A stretch of DNA of 64,000 bases from Zhengitettix transpicula (lineage: Eukaryota; Arthropoda; Insecta; Orthoptera; Tetrigidae): positions 207,000,746 through 207,064,745 of the forward strand of contig CM073590.1 in assembly GCA_037074705.1 (NCBI GenBank). The letters are read 5' to 3'. Under the pieces are notes generated by a model. It saw only the letters and a program-made list of their open reading frames with translations. It had not been told where the DNA came from and ran no database searches. Below are positions 12,577 to 24,337 of this stretch, in pieces; the stretch's first letter is position 1, and every line of letters starts with the position of its first letter. A program made the translations under genes and the position numbers.

Positions 12577-13128
12577 CTATGCTATTAAAAGAGAGTTGCT
12601 ACCATGTGGATTACCCTCATGTAGCCTGTTACCCTAAAAAAAATCTGTAGGAGGCTACCTTTGGATATGCCTTCTCCTCTCTCTCTCTTTTTTTTTGAAC
12701 TAAGGTTCCCACAAGCCGAGGTACTTCAGCCTGTTTTGAGAGGTGTATGTTCCGGGGTCGCAGACCTTTGGCATACCGTAAGAGTTGTCCGCTATTCCTA
12801 TTGGAATAGTCGGCCAGCTGTCTCCTAAACTAGTCGAGGCACGGAGAAGAGAATGCTGCGTCCCGAAAACAAACCCTCTCTCACCATCGGAAGGGCGTGG
12901 GATTAGTACCAAATTTCTGACATACCAGGTGCAGGTTTTCCCAGGGTTTTCCGTGCATCACTTTAAGCGAATTGCCGGGTAGGATCCTTAAACTACACCT
13001 CGGGGCACTAGTTAACCCTTGGCTACCTTCCTCTACCTTTCCGCATCCCCCCTTTCAGTCCCTTTCCTATGCTATAAAAGGGGAGTTGCCACTATGTGGA
13101 TTACCCTATACATAGACTGTCTACACCT
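12577..13128 (+). mobile_element. Family A retroposon dimer (short 3' end plus long copy)
   Basis: A truncated 3' end with an A-run (12577-12643) is followed by a long copy (12644-13128). The long copy includes the CTACCTTTGGATATGCC lead and the full GC-rich body. Its 3' end is of the variant type GGATTACCCTATACATAG then CTGTCTACACC, shared with 30590-30625 and in shortened form with 53215-53240. A Penelope remnant lies on each side. Confidence 0.78.
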
Positions 13129-13129
13129 T

Positions 13130-13289
13130 GTTCTTCTTGTTCGAATGTGGGGAAAGCTACGTAGGCGAAACCTGAAGAATGATATCTGTGAGAATGGAGA
13201 AACATATTATTAATGTGAAACAATGAGGTAATTCCAAGTCCAAATTAGCTGAACATGCTAGGAATTACGGCCATAGATTTTACTTTTAA
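13130..13289 (+). pseudogene. Penelope-like GIY-YIG endonuclease fragment
   Basis: The frame beginning with GAA at 13143 reads ECGESYVGET, a stop, then RMISVRMEKH, a second stop, then SKSKLAEHARNYGHRF, and ends at TAA 13287-13289. The order matches the Penelope-like GIY-YIG domain: a CGxxYVGET motif, an Arg-rich helix ending in a conserved H, and the SKLAEH...GH segment. Two in-frame stops mean it is dead. It abuts the 3' end of a family A copy. It differs in sequence from the 12349 fragment, so it represents a second, diverged Penelope lineage. Confidence 0.75.
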
Positions 13290-16200
13290 AAAAGTTCATA
13301 CTCAGCTCCTTGCTCCTGACATTTGGAATTCCTTACTTTACATTAATACCGAAAAGCCAAACAATAGTCCTCGATGCTTCCGGGAACAGACTCAAATCAA
13401 TCTATCCCCTCTTTACTATACCTTCTTTGTTTCATGTTTGCTGTTCCTCATATTTCTCTTGCTTCGCAATTCTTCAAGCTATATCTTCGCCTTTTACCTG
13501 CCACATCCATCTCACCTGTTCCTCTAGTATCAGCTTTCTGTTTGTGACCAATCACCGTTCACGGTCACGCTTTATACGGCGTTAACCTAATAAACAAAAT
13601 TAATGTTAAAAGTTGATTTAAAATATAGATCAAACAACTACATTAATTTCGTAACTTCAGATACTAAATTCTTAAAAAATTAATTTAAACATTTCAAATA
13701 AACATATTTGCTTAAATACCAGTTAAGCCTTGTATGGGATTACATTTGCACATATTAAAAGTAAGTGGACGGAAACGAAGAAATGTGGCCAGTGACAAGT
13801 TGACACAAAGGCGCTACCGAATTAATATAGGTTAAATGGTAATCATTACATTCATTCCATCTTCTTAACAGATTGATTCATAGCACCTTCCGAATGTGAG
13901 TTCATACATTTACTAATATTAAGGGTAAATATAGGGGATATGAGTGGAATTCAACTCCTTGAGCATTTCGTATATACTACATACAGAAAAAAATGTCTGT
14001 CAGATCTGTATTAACCATCAAGCGTCAACCTAATTGGACGATATGTCGCAGGTACCCGCTACAGTCAGGATCTAATTGTACCAAAAAATTAATTAAATAA
14101 CCACAATTTATTGCAATCCAGACTAGCGTCATACACCGAAAATTTTAATTAACATAGTTTTGAATAAATTTGATGACAGGACTCTATCTCAAAAAGTCGT
14201 CCTGCAGGACTGAGGACCAAACAGGAGGGAACATAGAATACCATAAAGAAGATTCAGTTGGCCGAACGGTCTGTTATTAATAGTCGATAGTTACGGGCTA
14301 ATGAACCGAAACTGATCAGAATGAATCACAACGGACTTGTATAATAATTATTCCTGATGGAAAGAATATCAACGCCATTCAATTCTAACAGATACATAGA
14401 CTTCCAAAAGTATAATAGAAATAGGATATTATAAGAACTAATAAAATTGTTTAAACAGTAAAATATCAGAACGCAGTAGTCAAACTATTCATTAAATGCA
14501 ATAATTTACTGTTCGACCAGTTCGGAGTCCAAATGTCAAATAGATTGAATTTTATTCTAAATTGACAGGTTTAAACAAATAATGTCAAGATTGAAAGAAA
14601 TAGATTTTTAATACAAAATTCTAGATTAATTTTAATACAATTACGTTTATATGAAAATCAGTTTTCTGTTCATGTATTCTTCACATACAGCTGATGAAAT
14701 GGGACCGTTGGCGGAGCTCTTGATGATGCAATAAATCAATTATAATGAATAATAATGCTGAAATATGTTACTGTTACGATATTGCAAGAAAATATTATAA
14801 AAGCACTGACAAAAAATTTATGTTTTCAACCTCAAAAATATTAATAATCCATTTTTACGTGAAAATGAGAATTCAACAGAACGTTGAAGACATTCCAATG
14901 ACTCGTAATAAAAACTATAAATTTTTTCAATTATGTGATGGAATAGTTGTTGATAGTGAAAGCAGACGAGGTTAATCAGTAAACGATGAACGAAAAACAA
15001 AGATTCAAATTATTTAATACACCATCAAAAGAACTTCAAATCTTAATTCTCTCAAAAAATAAATATATTTTACAGTGTTTATTTATGCCAATAAACGTTT
15101 AGAATTTTATTTTAGTTTTCGCGCTGACCTGACTTCAATCTCCAAGAATGTAAACAAGTGTACAACAGGCCGAAATTTAACAAAGTTTTTAATAAAACCG
15201 TGGCTGCGTAATGTAACTGTCATCGGATCACTGAAGTTCATTTTTTCCGTGTATCAGATTTGTACAGAAACCATGTTTGTACAATGTTTGTACAACGTTT
15301 ACGGTGTCTTAAGGAGTGCTTGAGTGGACAAAAGTGAGCCGTGCAGGTTCATTGGCCACGACAGACACCTTAATTGCCCGCTGGTAGCCTGACAACTCCA
15401 TTAGCCCTGGTATGAGGCAGGTCCGTGACTCATTCAAGCCCACAAAAGGTTCCTGAACCAATCAGGCATTGTAGTCAATTGCTGCGTGTGCTGCACAGCT
15501 TCTCAAAGACCAACAAATGTTCAACATCGCTGTGTACTAATTAATCACGTCACGTCACGCCACGCTGTTGACTTGTTACCGAATCTTTAAGCGGAACCTA
15601 ATCATTTGTAATAACACAATATCATTAAAACAGTTCCATATAAGATAATTTTTTAATTGAAAATAATTATGTTGTATTCAAGTTAAGTTTCTCTAGTCTC
15701 TTATAAGTCAAAATTTTATACCAGGTAAAAAGTCCAGGTTTTCAGACTTTCAAATTTAAATACCGAAAGTTTTCAATGTTTATATACATGAGAATGTATT
15801 ATGTAATGAATACAGGGTAGTAGTGCAGGATTTTAATTTGTAATTATAATTAATTAAAAATATGATTAATAATGGTTATATTTTATTATAAAATGATTGA
15901 AACACGAACTCGTAAACATATAATATGACAGCTAAATTTTTCTGCACTGAACATAAACCTCGGAGAATCCACAACGTGGATTAACTATATCTGGTCCCTA
16001 TTTGTAGTGGAAAAAGAGCTCATACTTTTATATCTTCCGACGATCTGCATGACTAAAGTCCTTCTGTAAAGCAGGATCGTTGTTTGTGGTGATTAGCAGT
16101 CGTAGCTTCAGCTTTCTGCTTTTGTTTGATTATGTGATAGTCCATAAATTATCTCGGTCTGGAAAGTAATTACAAAATCTCTCTCTGTTCGGAAAAGACA

Positions 16201-16398
16201 GGAGCAGAAACGGACAATAGGAAAGAGCAAAATGAGCTTTTTGTTTCCTCATGCAATCGTCTTCGAGCCTTTGGCCTTCCTCAAACACATCGCCAATTTC
16301 CCATTGACCTGCAGTCCAAGTAATTTCTGACTAACCTTCCTTGTCAGTTACTTTTCAGGGTCAAAAATGGCCGGTTACCTCCTTGGCTGTGTTATGAA
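13290..16398. other. Unannotated stretch
   Basis: No element or gene is recognised. Open frames of about 90 codons at 13255-13585 lack motifs. A perfect 12-bp palindrome GTCCTGCAGGAC is at 14199-14210. A GC-richer block at about 15300-15600 includes a CACGTCACGTCACGCCACG tract near 15548. It could be regulatory or an unrecognised repeat, but nothing in the sequence decides. Confidence 0.4.
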
Positions 16399-16400
16399 AT

Positions 16401-16436
<36 letters not shown>

Positions 16437-16437
16437 A
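16399..16437. repeat. (TA)n microsatellite
   Basis: Alternating AT with one AAA interruption. Confidence 0.95.
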
Positions 16438-16570
16438 AGAATTAAATGTGGTTCATCACAACAGTGAGACTTGCCTGAAAAAATACATAAATAAATAATA
16501 CTTCGTGGCATTCCTGTAGTTTTTTTATCTATTACACTACATAATCAAATATTAATTAATAATTATATAA

Positions 16571-16775
16571 ACATTAACCAGTTTTAAGTCAGAAAAAAGA
16601 ATTTATTAATTAAATTAACAAAATTTAAATTAGTTTACGACCTCGTTAGGTTCAAGTCATACAATTTTTTTGATTGATTTAAACTTGAACCTGATGAGGT
16701 CGCAAATTAAGCGATGAAACGTTGTAATTTAATTAATAAATTCCTTTTTCTGACTTAATATCAGCCAATTTTTAT
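16571..16775. repeat. Inverted repeat with about 90-bp arms carrying a hammerhead-like core
   Basis: The left arm (16571-16660) and right arm (16683-16775) are imperfect reverse complements with a short AT-rich spacer. Clear paired landmarks are GTCAGAAAAA...GAATTTATTAATTAAATT and its complement, and GACCTCGTTAGGTTCAAGT against ACTTGAACCTGATGAGGTC. The right arm keeps a hammerhead-like core; the left arm has lost it (CTAACGA instead of CTGATGA). Confidence 0.85.
16691..16720 (+). ncRNA. Hammerhead-ribozyme-like core
   Basis: CTGATGA (16691-16697) is followed by a helix II candidate GTCGC/GCGAT (five pairs, one G-U), a loop of about seven bases, and GAAAC (16716-16720). These are the two invariant strands of a hammerhead core at the right spacing. 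No GTC cleavage triplet follows directly (GTTGTA). Cleavage competence is therefore doubtful, and the match is structural only. Confidence 0.45.
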
Positions 16776-17017
16776 TTATTTGTTTTCTGAATAGTCAGAA
16801 TATATTTATATATATCGTTATTAAATATTAATTAGTTCAGTGACGGATCCAATATGATTTGTGTTCCATATTGAACTCCATTTAAATATTCATGGGACTG
16901 TTTCCCGTTTCTGAAGTTAAACATTTTATATGAGGCGTAATATATGAAGATAGACAACCTTTCGTTTAATGAACGTCGTAATAAAAAACGACCTTTATAA
17001 CAGAAGTTATTCGTCGT

Positions 17018-17050
17018 TAGAAAACGGCGCTAATCCGTGTCGAAACGTCG
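17018..17050 (+). other. Decayed hammerhead-like motif
   Basis: GAAACGTC (17042-17049) is preceded by a helix ACGG/CCGT (ACGGCGCTAATCCGT). Upstream is TTAGAAA where CTGANGA would be expected. The 3' strand and GTC triplet are intact and the 5' strand is mutated. Confidence 0.35.
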
Positions 17051-17059
17051 GAGAGTTTT

Positions 17060-19230
17060 AAATTAATATTTATTTAGTTTAAGTGCCACTTTTTTAAGCT
17101 TCTCTCTTATAAAAAGGCCGTTTTAACATTAAGAACGTCGCAACTCAATGGTCGGCAGCACCAATCAGAAGCCGCCACGTCAACGTATACATTTAGCCAA
17201 AATTTCTTATCAATAAGTCTCGCAGTCGAGTTATGAGGATTGATTATTTACTCTAAATTGTAATGGCATATACTGATTAATATTTATAATATGTAAATAT
17301 TGCAATTTCTTGATAGTAAATAACGTTTGAGTCTTAATATTTTTACAACTTCTATATAAGTAATAAGCATATCATAAAAACCGTAAAATGCTATTGAATA
17401 AATTATATATTATTAATAAGATTTGTTAAAGAGTGTCCAACGGTATTCCTTTTTCGCCACAAAACAATTATTCATTTTCCAACCGATTCATTATATTTAC
17501 CTCCCGTGTCGCGTAATTTTTACGCACACAATAATTAGTTTTTCTTGAGTTCCGTTTCTAGTATTGTAGAACTTGGTGGTATTGGGCCTCTAGCTAATTC
17601 ACTTGTCGCAGACGAATGAACTCTCAAGAATTTTTAACACGTGCATTAATTCAAATATTCTCTGGAGTCAACATGCTTTAGTCTTTATTACAACATATGT
17701 AAAAAAATTTAGAACATTCAACTAGGATTAACTGTAAACTAACCTTGGCAGTAAATAAAATACGGTACTTCGAAAGATGTGAGGTTAGTTTATTGATATA
17801 ACTCTGAATATTAAGAATAGTATTTAAAGTTATGAAATATCAGTTAAAAATTTACTAACCAATATCGGAAGAAAATTATTGATTAAATGTTTGTTTCGTC
17901 ATCCTGTGGGATGAAATACAGAGTTGGGAGAAATGTTTGTGGATATTTAAAAGATATGAGATTACCAAAATATATATGATTTAATACAATCACATTTTGA
18001 AAGGGAAAAGTTTCCTTCGTAGAAATAATTCAGAAATTATTTCTTTCGACGGGTGAAATAACGCCTTTACAATAGTATAACTTAAATTTAAATAAATGCA
18101 AGTCGTGTAATTAATTCGTCCAGAAATATTTAAAAAGTTCGAACGAATACCAAGAAGTTCGTTTATGCTGAAAAGGTTTCTTGTCGGATTTGATGGCGTG
18201 TTTACGAATATTTATCGTTCATTTCGTATCACACTGTAATTCATGGTTTTTTTTTCTCAAGATTGGCATTGCAAGGAAAAAATTTTTGTTTTACTACTAT
18301 CGAGACTGTACTTTGTAATAAATATCGCGACACATAAATTTAGATACATTCTGCTATAAATGAGTTTAAAAAATCTATAAAAAACAGATACCATTCAGTG
18401 ATTTATTTAAAAACTCCAATACATCTTGAATTTTTTTTATATAAAAAAGGCTCAAAGTAAGGAAAAATTTCGCTAATAAATTATACTAGTCCCAGATACT
18501 TGACTGAAGATAATAAAGGTTTCCGGGAAATTAATCTTCAACTTCTACAAAGGATGTTAGGCTACCTGTCTATGATAAATTGATAACGGCAACCACTTCA
18601 CAGAACCTGGAAACGAGTTACCCCGGAGATCAATCAGGAAACTCTTGTCTCTTAAACCACCAACCTGGACAGCAAAATTATCATAGTTGAACGGTTGTGT
18701 TGACACTTCATTCAAAAATTATACCCAGCCATAGTCAGCCGCTTATGTATGATGAATGGCTACACTTTGGCTAGAGGAACTCACGTTACCGTGATTACTT
18801 TTCATGTGAAAGTGAAGACCTTGTCAATCATTGAAAACTTGATGTGCGGAGAATCGAATAAGGCTTACATTAGTCAATCTGACACCAGGCATTCTTTCAT
18901 ATCCTGTAATAAAAATCCTGACGGTGATTTTTCAGAACTAAATACTTTCTCTCCAATCTGAAGATTACAGTTTACTCGAAAATAAAATGCATACATTGTT
19001 TGACGTTGATGACGCTGACACACATAATAGCTCGGTTTGAATCTTGCTAAGATATGGGACTTTAGTAAATGTGATAAATATTAAATTCAGACAAGGCATC
19101 ATTTCCTATTATTGGAATCACTTATCTGGACTTATCGGCTTATATTATGAAATTCCGTTGATTGCCAATGTCCATTTTTTACATAATAAAATAGTACATG
19201 AAATAATTTCAATAAATTTATCAATAAATG
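17060..19230. other. Unannotated AT-rich stretch
   Basis: No gene or repeat is recognised. The 70-codon frame at 18749-18961 has no motif. Confidence 0.45.
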
Positions 19231-19231
19231 T

Positions 19232-19247
19232 AACACACACACACACA

Positions 19248-19280
<33 letters not shown>
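19232..19280. repeat. (CA)n(TA)n compound microsatellite
   Basis: About 15 bases of CA repeat followed by about 34 bases of TA repeat with one interruption. Confidence 0.95.
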
Positions 19281-19887
19281 CATAATATTGTTGTAGAACA
19301 CCGAAAAAATTTAGTGATTAAAGATTAATTTGAATAAGACAATGGTTATGTTTTCGAAAAATGTAAATAATCTATATATCAGAAAATGCAGATATGTCGA
19401 TTTGTAAATCGGTAGTGTTCAGGATTTTTGGAAGAAATTTCCTTTGTTAATCCCCACTGTACAGCTAAAAGGTTTCTATGCATTCTCTGTGAGTGATCCT
19501 AAAGAATCGCTTGCTTTTACCTAAATAGTAAACGATAATTTGAAAGGCCGTACAAAAAATAGGCGATAAGAATGTCATTCAGAATGATAGTTTTTTTTTG
19601 ACAAGATTGAAAGCTATGGAAGACGAGTTTATTGAACTCCTCGTTTTTGGAGGAGAATATGTGAGTTGAAAAGGCAGGAGTTCTGAGTTACCATGTATAT
19701 AATACAGACACACGCAGAATTTAAACAACATTCTGGTATATACCAGTCAGAATTTGAGTTTGAATCTGGAAATATATCATCAGACACGTCAACCAACTGA
19801 ATAACTATTTTCACCACAGAAATGACATGTTTTAACATTTATACTATATGCTTATTAACAATTATAACTACCTGCCTTCATATTTAA

Positions 19888-20135
19888 ATTAAGTAATAAA
19901 AAATAATAGCTATTTATTCAATTTTTTTTATATATTCAAATCTTAAACATGACCTTTTTTCCCTGATTGGGACCTCTACACATATATAGATTTATATAAA
20001 AAATTTAATTTGACAATTTTTTACAATTATAACATTTATATACCTGAAGAGGTTCCAATAAAGGACGAAACGTCGAGCTTATAATTTGAATATTAAATTT
20101 TTTTGGCAAAAAGGCTACTATTTTTATTCTTAATT
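19888..20135. repeat. Inverted repeat with about 95-bp arms carrying a hammerhead-like core
   Basis: The reverse complement of 19888-19985 aligns with 20035-20135. Shared words are AGAGGTYCCAAT at the inner side, TTTGAATAT in the middle, and TAGCTATTATTTTT against GGCTACTATTTTTATTC at the outer end. The right arm keeps the hammerhead-like core. The left arm has diverged in the GAAAC strand. Confidence 0.75.
20044..20074 (+). ncRNA. Hammerhead-ribozyme-like core with GTC site
   Basis: CTGAAGA (20044-20050), a helix II candidate GTTCC/GGAC with one bulged base, GAAAC (20067-20071) and the cleavage triplet GTC (20072-20074) are in the hammerhead order. The ACGT between core and triplet is self-complementary. 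That would suit a short helix III that pairs between two RNAs, as known for some minimal hammerheads. A stem I is possible between TTATA before the core and TATAA after it. This is the best candidate in the window. Confidence 0.5.
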
Positions 20136-23100
20136 ATGCTTATTATGGTGTCACATTTTCCTTTTAATTGACTTAATTTTACTGTTTCCACAATAATCAT
20201 TATAAAAAAATTATAATATTTATTTTTCCGGCCCGCTTTATTTATTTATATTTCTAAACAATTTGTATATATCATGAAATCATTACTAATTTGTAAAAGT
20301 ATTTGTGTAAATATGATATAAAGCGCATTAACACCGTGATATGATGCAAATTCAGTTTTATATTTAAATAAACCTACGTAAAATGTGTCAGTTACTAGTA
20401 AAAAGGCAAAAATTCTATTTGGAAATTATCACGACTTTACTGTAAGGTAATATAAAGTAAACTAAATATTTAAGAGTACTTATTGACTATTTATATTAGT
20501 ACAACGGATTACAATGATTCAGACAAATGATATTGGGCCACTGAAAACCAGAGAAACAATCCGATCTTTTAATCTCAGGGATTATTTATGGACGTAAATA
20601 CCTCCATAAGCGCGTCAAAGATTCAGAAACTTGGTAGTTACCTTTGGATCGTTTCTCGTCGCGTCTATGCTGCAATCGTCGATCAGCCAACAAAAGAATG
20701 TTGGTTTTCACAGCGCCACGACTGTGCGAGCCGATCTTCCTGGACCTCTAAATATTATTGGTCCCGGCAATCACGTGCCGGACAATGTTTAAAATGTGAG
20801 AACCATCATGCCCTCACTTCGCAGGAACGGGCTCACGTATCGGATAAAACCAGGTGCCTGTCTGCTTCGTGCTATACTCAGACTCCAGGGATTATCTCTC
20901 CGACAAACTGGAGTGGTTGACAAGCAAGTTCCACCTTATCGAGTTCTCAACCCTTATAATATATCTAACAGCGTTAATGGAATAACATATATTAAATAAT
21001 TACTAACTATCGAGCTACAGAGTAGCATCTGGGAATTATCTGTATCAGTTAGAGGAGAGCTGGGATGAACCCAATAATTATGGAAAATATTAATAACTGT
21101 AATAATTATGTAAAGGAAGTCAACGAATCTGTCCATATTATAACGCAATTAAGTAAAGTTCTGGTGTAATTGCATCATAAATAATAACTTGGAAGTTTTT
21201 TTACAAATATTTAACTTCGTTCTGAATTTTTATTTACACGTCTTTTTTAACGCTCTGTTTTTTTTAAGTTTCTAAAAATGTGCCTTCCGATACACATACA
21301 CATTCAAATAATTTTTTGATACCTTCGGCTCTCTATTTCATTTTTTTTCTTAAGTAATCTGTAACAGGGTATTATATAATCGTAAACCCCAAAATAGAAT
21401 TAGTCCACAGAAACGCAAAAATCGATTTTAAATTTTTTTTTGTAATTATTATTTTTGAAAACTCCTTTATATTGTATAGTGTAACATATCAACGGTTATG
21501 TACCTTGATAGATGAGTAATTTTTATATGTTGTTAAGTTCTTTGTATATTGCTAAGTTCTCCTTTGGTTGCTAGAATCCCAACAATTGGGGCTGGCGCGC
21601 GAGTAGTATTGTTCGTGTTCGTAAATTCGGTCTTGAATTCGGCTCATCAGGGATCGAGTGGTCGCTCAGACACGTAAATCTCGAATCACGTGCTTGCACG
21701 GAGCGACCGAGCGTAAAAAGTGTATAGTACAGAAATGGTACTTTAAAGCCGCATGTCCTATAGTTCAAAACCACGCCTGAGTAATTTATGCTAATGTCTC
21801 GAACAATTCGTTATTAAAATATTCAATTCGTTATTAAAATAATCAAAGTTGTGTTATTCACTTGATAAAATAACCTGGCACCCAAGAAGTGATGAATCTT
21901 AGGATTCGTACACGTATGCTAGACTCAGAAATTATTCTACATCACGGAAATAAAGATTCGGCATAGAATCGTCGGAGGTTGTTTGCCCAAAATCCGGTGA
22001 GCATCGATTACTACACCAGTCCGCTGAAATCCTTGAAGGAAAACAAAATATTATTCATAATAATAGAAAAGACCTGCATTTTTTTTAAAAAATATTGCGA
22101 ATATATTAAGGTGTATTGGAAAGAATTATTTTTGTGGGCTGGGTTTTTACGTTAAATCAAAATAAATATTTGACAAATAAAGAAATTTTATATAATTTTA
22201 TTAAAGTTAAACATGAAAACTCTTATCTCAGGCACCTGTGGTTTTTACATAGAAGAGATCTGCTGCCCGTACCAAATGCGTACTGCTATTCTGTGTTGTG
22301 TTGCCTGCTGTAGCTCTCGTACCGACGTCTCCGTATCTCACAGCCGGCAGAACGGGTTAAGTGCAGTGTTGACTCAGGGGTTGATTGCTGGCTAAGGCGT
22401 CGGCCTCCGGGATTGATTGCTGGCAAGCCGTCGTACTAAATTGTGTGGTGCTATTCTGTGAACTCTTCACTAACAAATTGTGGCCCCTTTCTCACGACGA
22501 TTCTGCCTCGAACTATATCAGAGACAACAACTTTACGGAGCCTCTCTTAATCACATCCACCAGTTTCGGTGAGCGCAGAACAACTGTCCAGTTTCCAAAA
22601 GCTTATCTCTGTCCCCTCCATTATATCCTCCCATTCTTTTACTTTTTTCATTGTTAGAAAACTTCGTCGAAATGCCAGTTGAATGATTCTTCCATTGTTA
22701 CAAGATTTATAGCACGCAGCTGCAGTTCCGTAGTCAACAATGGCCAGGACACGAAATTACTTGGATGGAAATATTTATCTCCTCCACCTCCACGCACGTG
22801 CACGGTTTCGAATTCTCAAGACCACAGCAAACAACACTTCCGAGACAAAGAAAAACTTGAACCTAAATACACGCGTTACAGTATAAAATAAATAAGGAGA
22901 AACGAACTTGTAAAACTTTATCAGACTAAGGTAAATAAAAAGTATTTTTATTATTGGACGTTAACAGTTCAGAAGAAAATGAAAAGACTGCTTTATTAAA
23001 AAATTCACTTGAGGAATTCTCTCCTATGTTTATAGTAAGTGGTTAATTTATACTCACCTTCTAAGTTATTCGTAGGTTAAGAGGCTCTTTCGAAAGAAAT

Positions 23101-23723
23101 TCTATAAAAATTTAAGTTTTGCGAAGCAGTATTAAAACTTATAATTACTTGCAAAAGTTCCTAAACACTTGCACAACAATAGCATTAAAAGCGAATTACA
23201 GTCCTGACAAGAGTAAAAGTTCATACTTGTCGCGATTTTTTTAGAGAGAGAGAGAGAAAAGAGCGCTCTACCAGTGAATTTACAATTGCACAAATTTAAT
23301 AGTTTATGTTGGTGGCATATATATATATGTATGTGACCTTGTTTCAAACTTGACTCAATGGAATAATATATGAGTGATTTTGTGTAATGAACGTGGAAAT
23401 ATTATAGATAGAATATATTCTGCGTTAAACCTGAAATAAATTATTTCAGCATTTGATTGAAAAGACTTGAATTATCTTGAAACGTTTTACCATTTATGAC
23501 GCGAACGGGAATAAAAGTCAGACTAAATGAAGCGATGCTAATTACATTTCACAGCGGAAATTGTTTCCAAAGACAAAAGACGAGTGCCTGCTCTTGACGT
23601 TTATCATACGTAGTCTTTTATCAGGCCATATTAAACTTCAACCACTTTAAAAACCAGCCATTATCTACGATAATAATTAAATTCAGTTACCAAACAACTG
23701 ACGAGAACATCTTGAGGACATTT
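20136..23723. other. Unannotated stretch with GC-richer islands
   Basis: Three GC-richer islands (20580-20930, 21590-21780, 22210-22860) contain open frames up to 110 codons (20588-20920). None shows a recognised domain. A 21-bp direct duplication (ATTCGTTATTAAAAT units) lies at about 21805-21841. Inverted words GGTCGCTC and GAGCGACC lie near 21660 and 21700. The islands could be exons or old repeats and the sequence alone does not decide. Confidence 0.35.
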
Positions 23724-23872
23724 CAGCCGACGTCCTCAGTGTGACTGCCTCACATCACAGAGGTCCCGGGTTCGAACCCCGGCGAGGTAAACTCGTCAAA
23801 ACAGTTCCTGGACAAGAAAAAATAAGTTCCCGTACTAAGTCGCTAACAGCCAGAGCTGTAAATACTGGAAAT
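23724..23872 (+). mobile_element. tRNA-derived SINE, copy lacking the A box
   Basis: It aligns with 9933-10133 from AGCCGA onward, but about 13 bases spanning the A box (GGTGTAGGGGTC) are missing. The B box GGTTCGAACCC (23769-23779) is a perfect consensus. The body words CTAAGTCGCTAACAGCC and AGAGCTGTAAAT match the other copies. Without the A box it should be transcriptionally weak or dead. Confidence 0.78.
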
Positions 23873-24199
23873 AATTGTTTAGAAAAGGCATTGCAACTAC
23901 GTAATTGATGATTGCGGGTCGTCCGTTCCAAAAATATAAATATTTATTGTCGTTTTCACGGTACAACTTGACCTAGTTACGAGGGACCACCTTCGATCAG
24001 GAAGCGTGACGTAAATGCAGAAGAAGAATTAATCTGCGTCCCATTTAGATGTGTGGGAACGTTTGAGAACAATGCGTGGACGCCACCAGGAGTCAAGGCT
24101 GCTTCTGCGAAAAACATATGCTAAACCAATATTTTACGGTAGCGTCTATGGTTGTTAGCTGCAGCTGTCTTTAATGATCCAATTCACTTGCCTGACGCA

Positions 24200-24337
24200 C
24201 GAGTAGATGGGAAAATCTTGGAAGGTAAACTAAGTGTAAAAGAAACAATGATGGCGGTCTTCCTCGACATTCGCGTGTTAGAATGGGAACAAAAGACTTT
24301 AGGAAGCCACACTTATAGCGGGATTACATACGTCTGA
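24200..24337 (+). pseudogene. Possible mariner-type transposase fragment
   Basis: The frame reads VKETMMAVFLDIRVLEWEQK. This resembles the mariner transposase segment around its second acidic residue (K-x-MM-x-VFxDxRG ... EW). The glycine normally after the Arg is missing, and stops follow at 24338. No terminal inverted repeats and no third acidic residue were found. The match rests on about 20 residues and could be coincidence. Confidence 0.3.

Noticed and set aside
18502..18535. CTGAAGA followed by GGGAAAT
   Set aside because: The intervening sequence gives only a GG/CC pair, so there is no credible helix II.
20588..20920. Host gene exon (110 codons)
   Set aside because: No recognisable domain, no convincing splice sites at the edges, and a second overlapping frame is equally open. 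Left as unassigned.
22213..22395. Cys-rich peptide frame resembling a secreted peptide
   Set aside because: No signal peptide pattern and no recognised spacing. Overlapping frames in the same GC-richer block are equally open.
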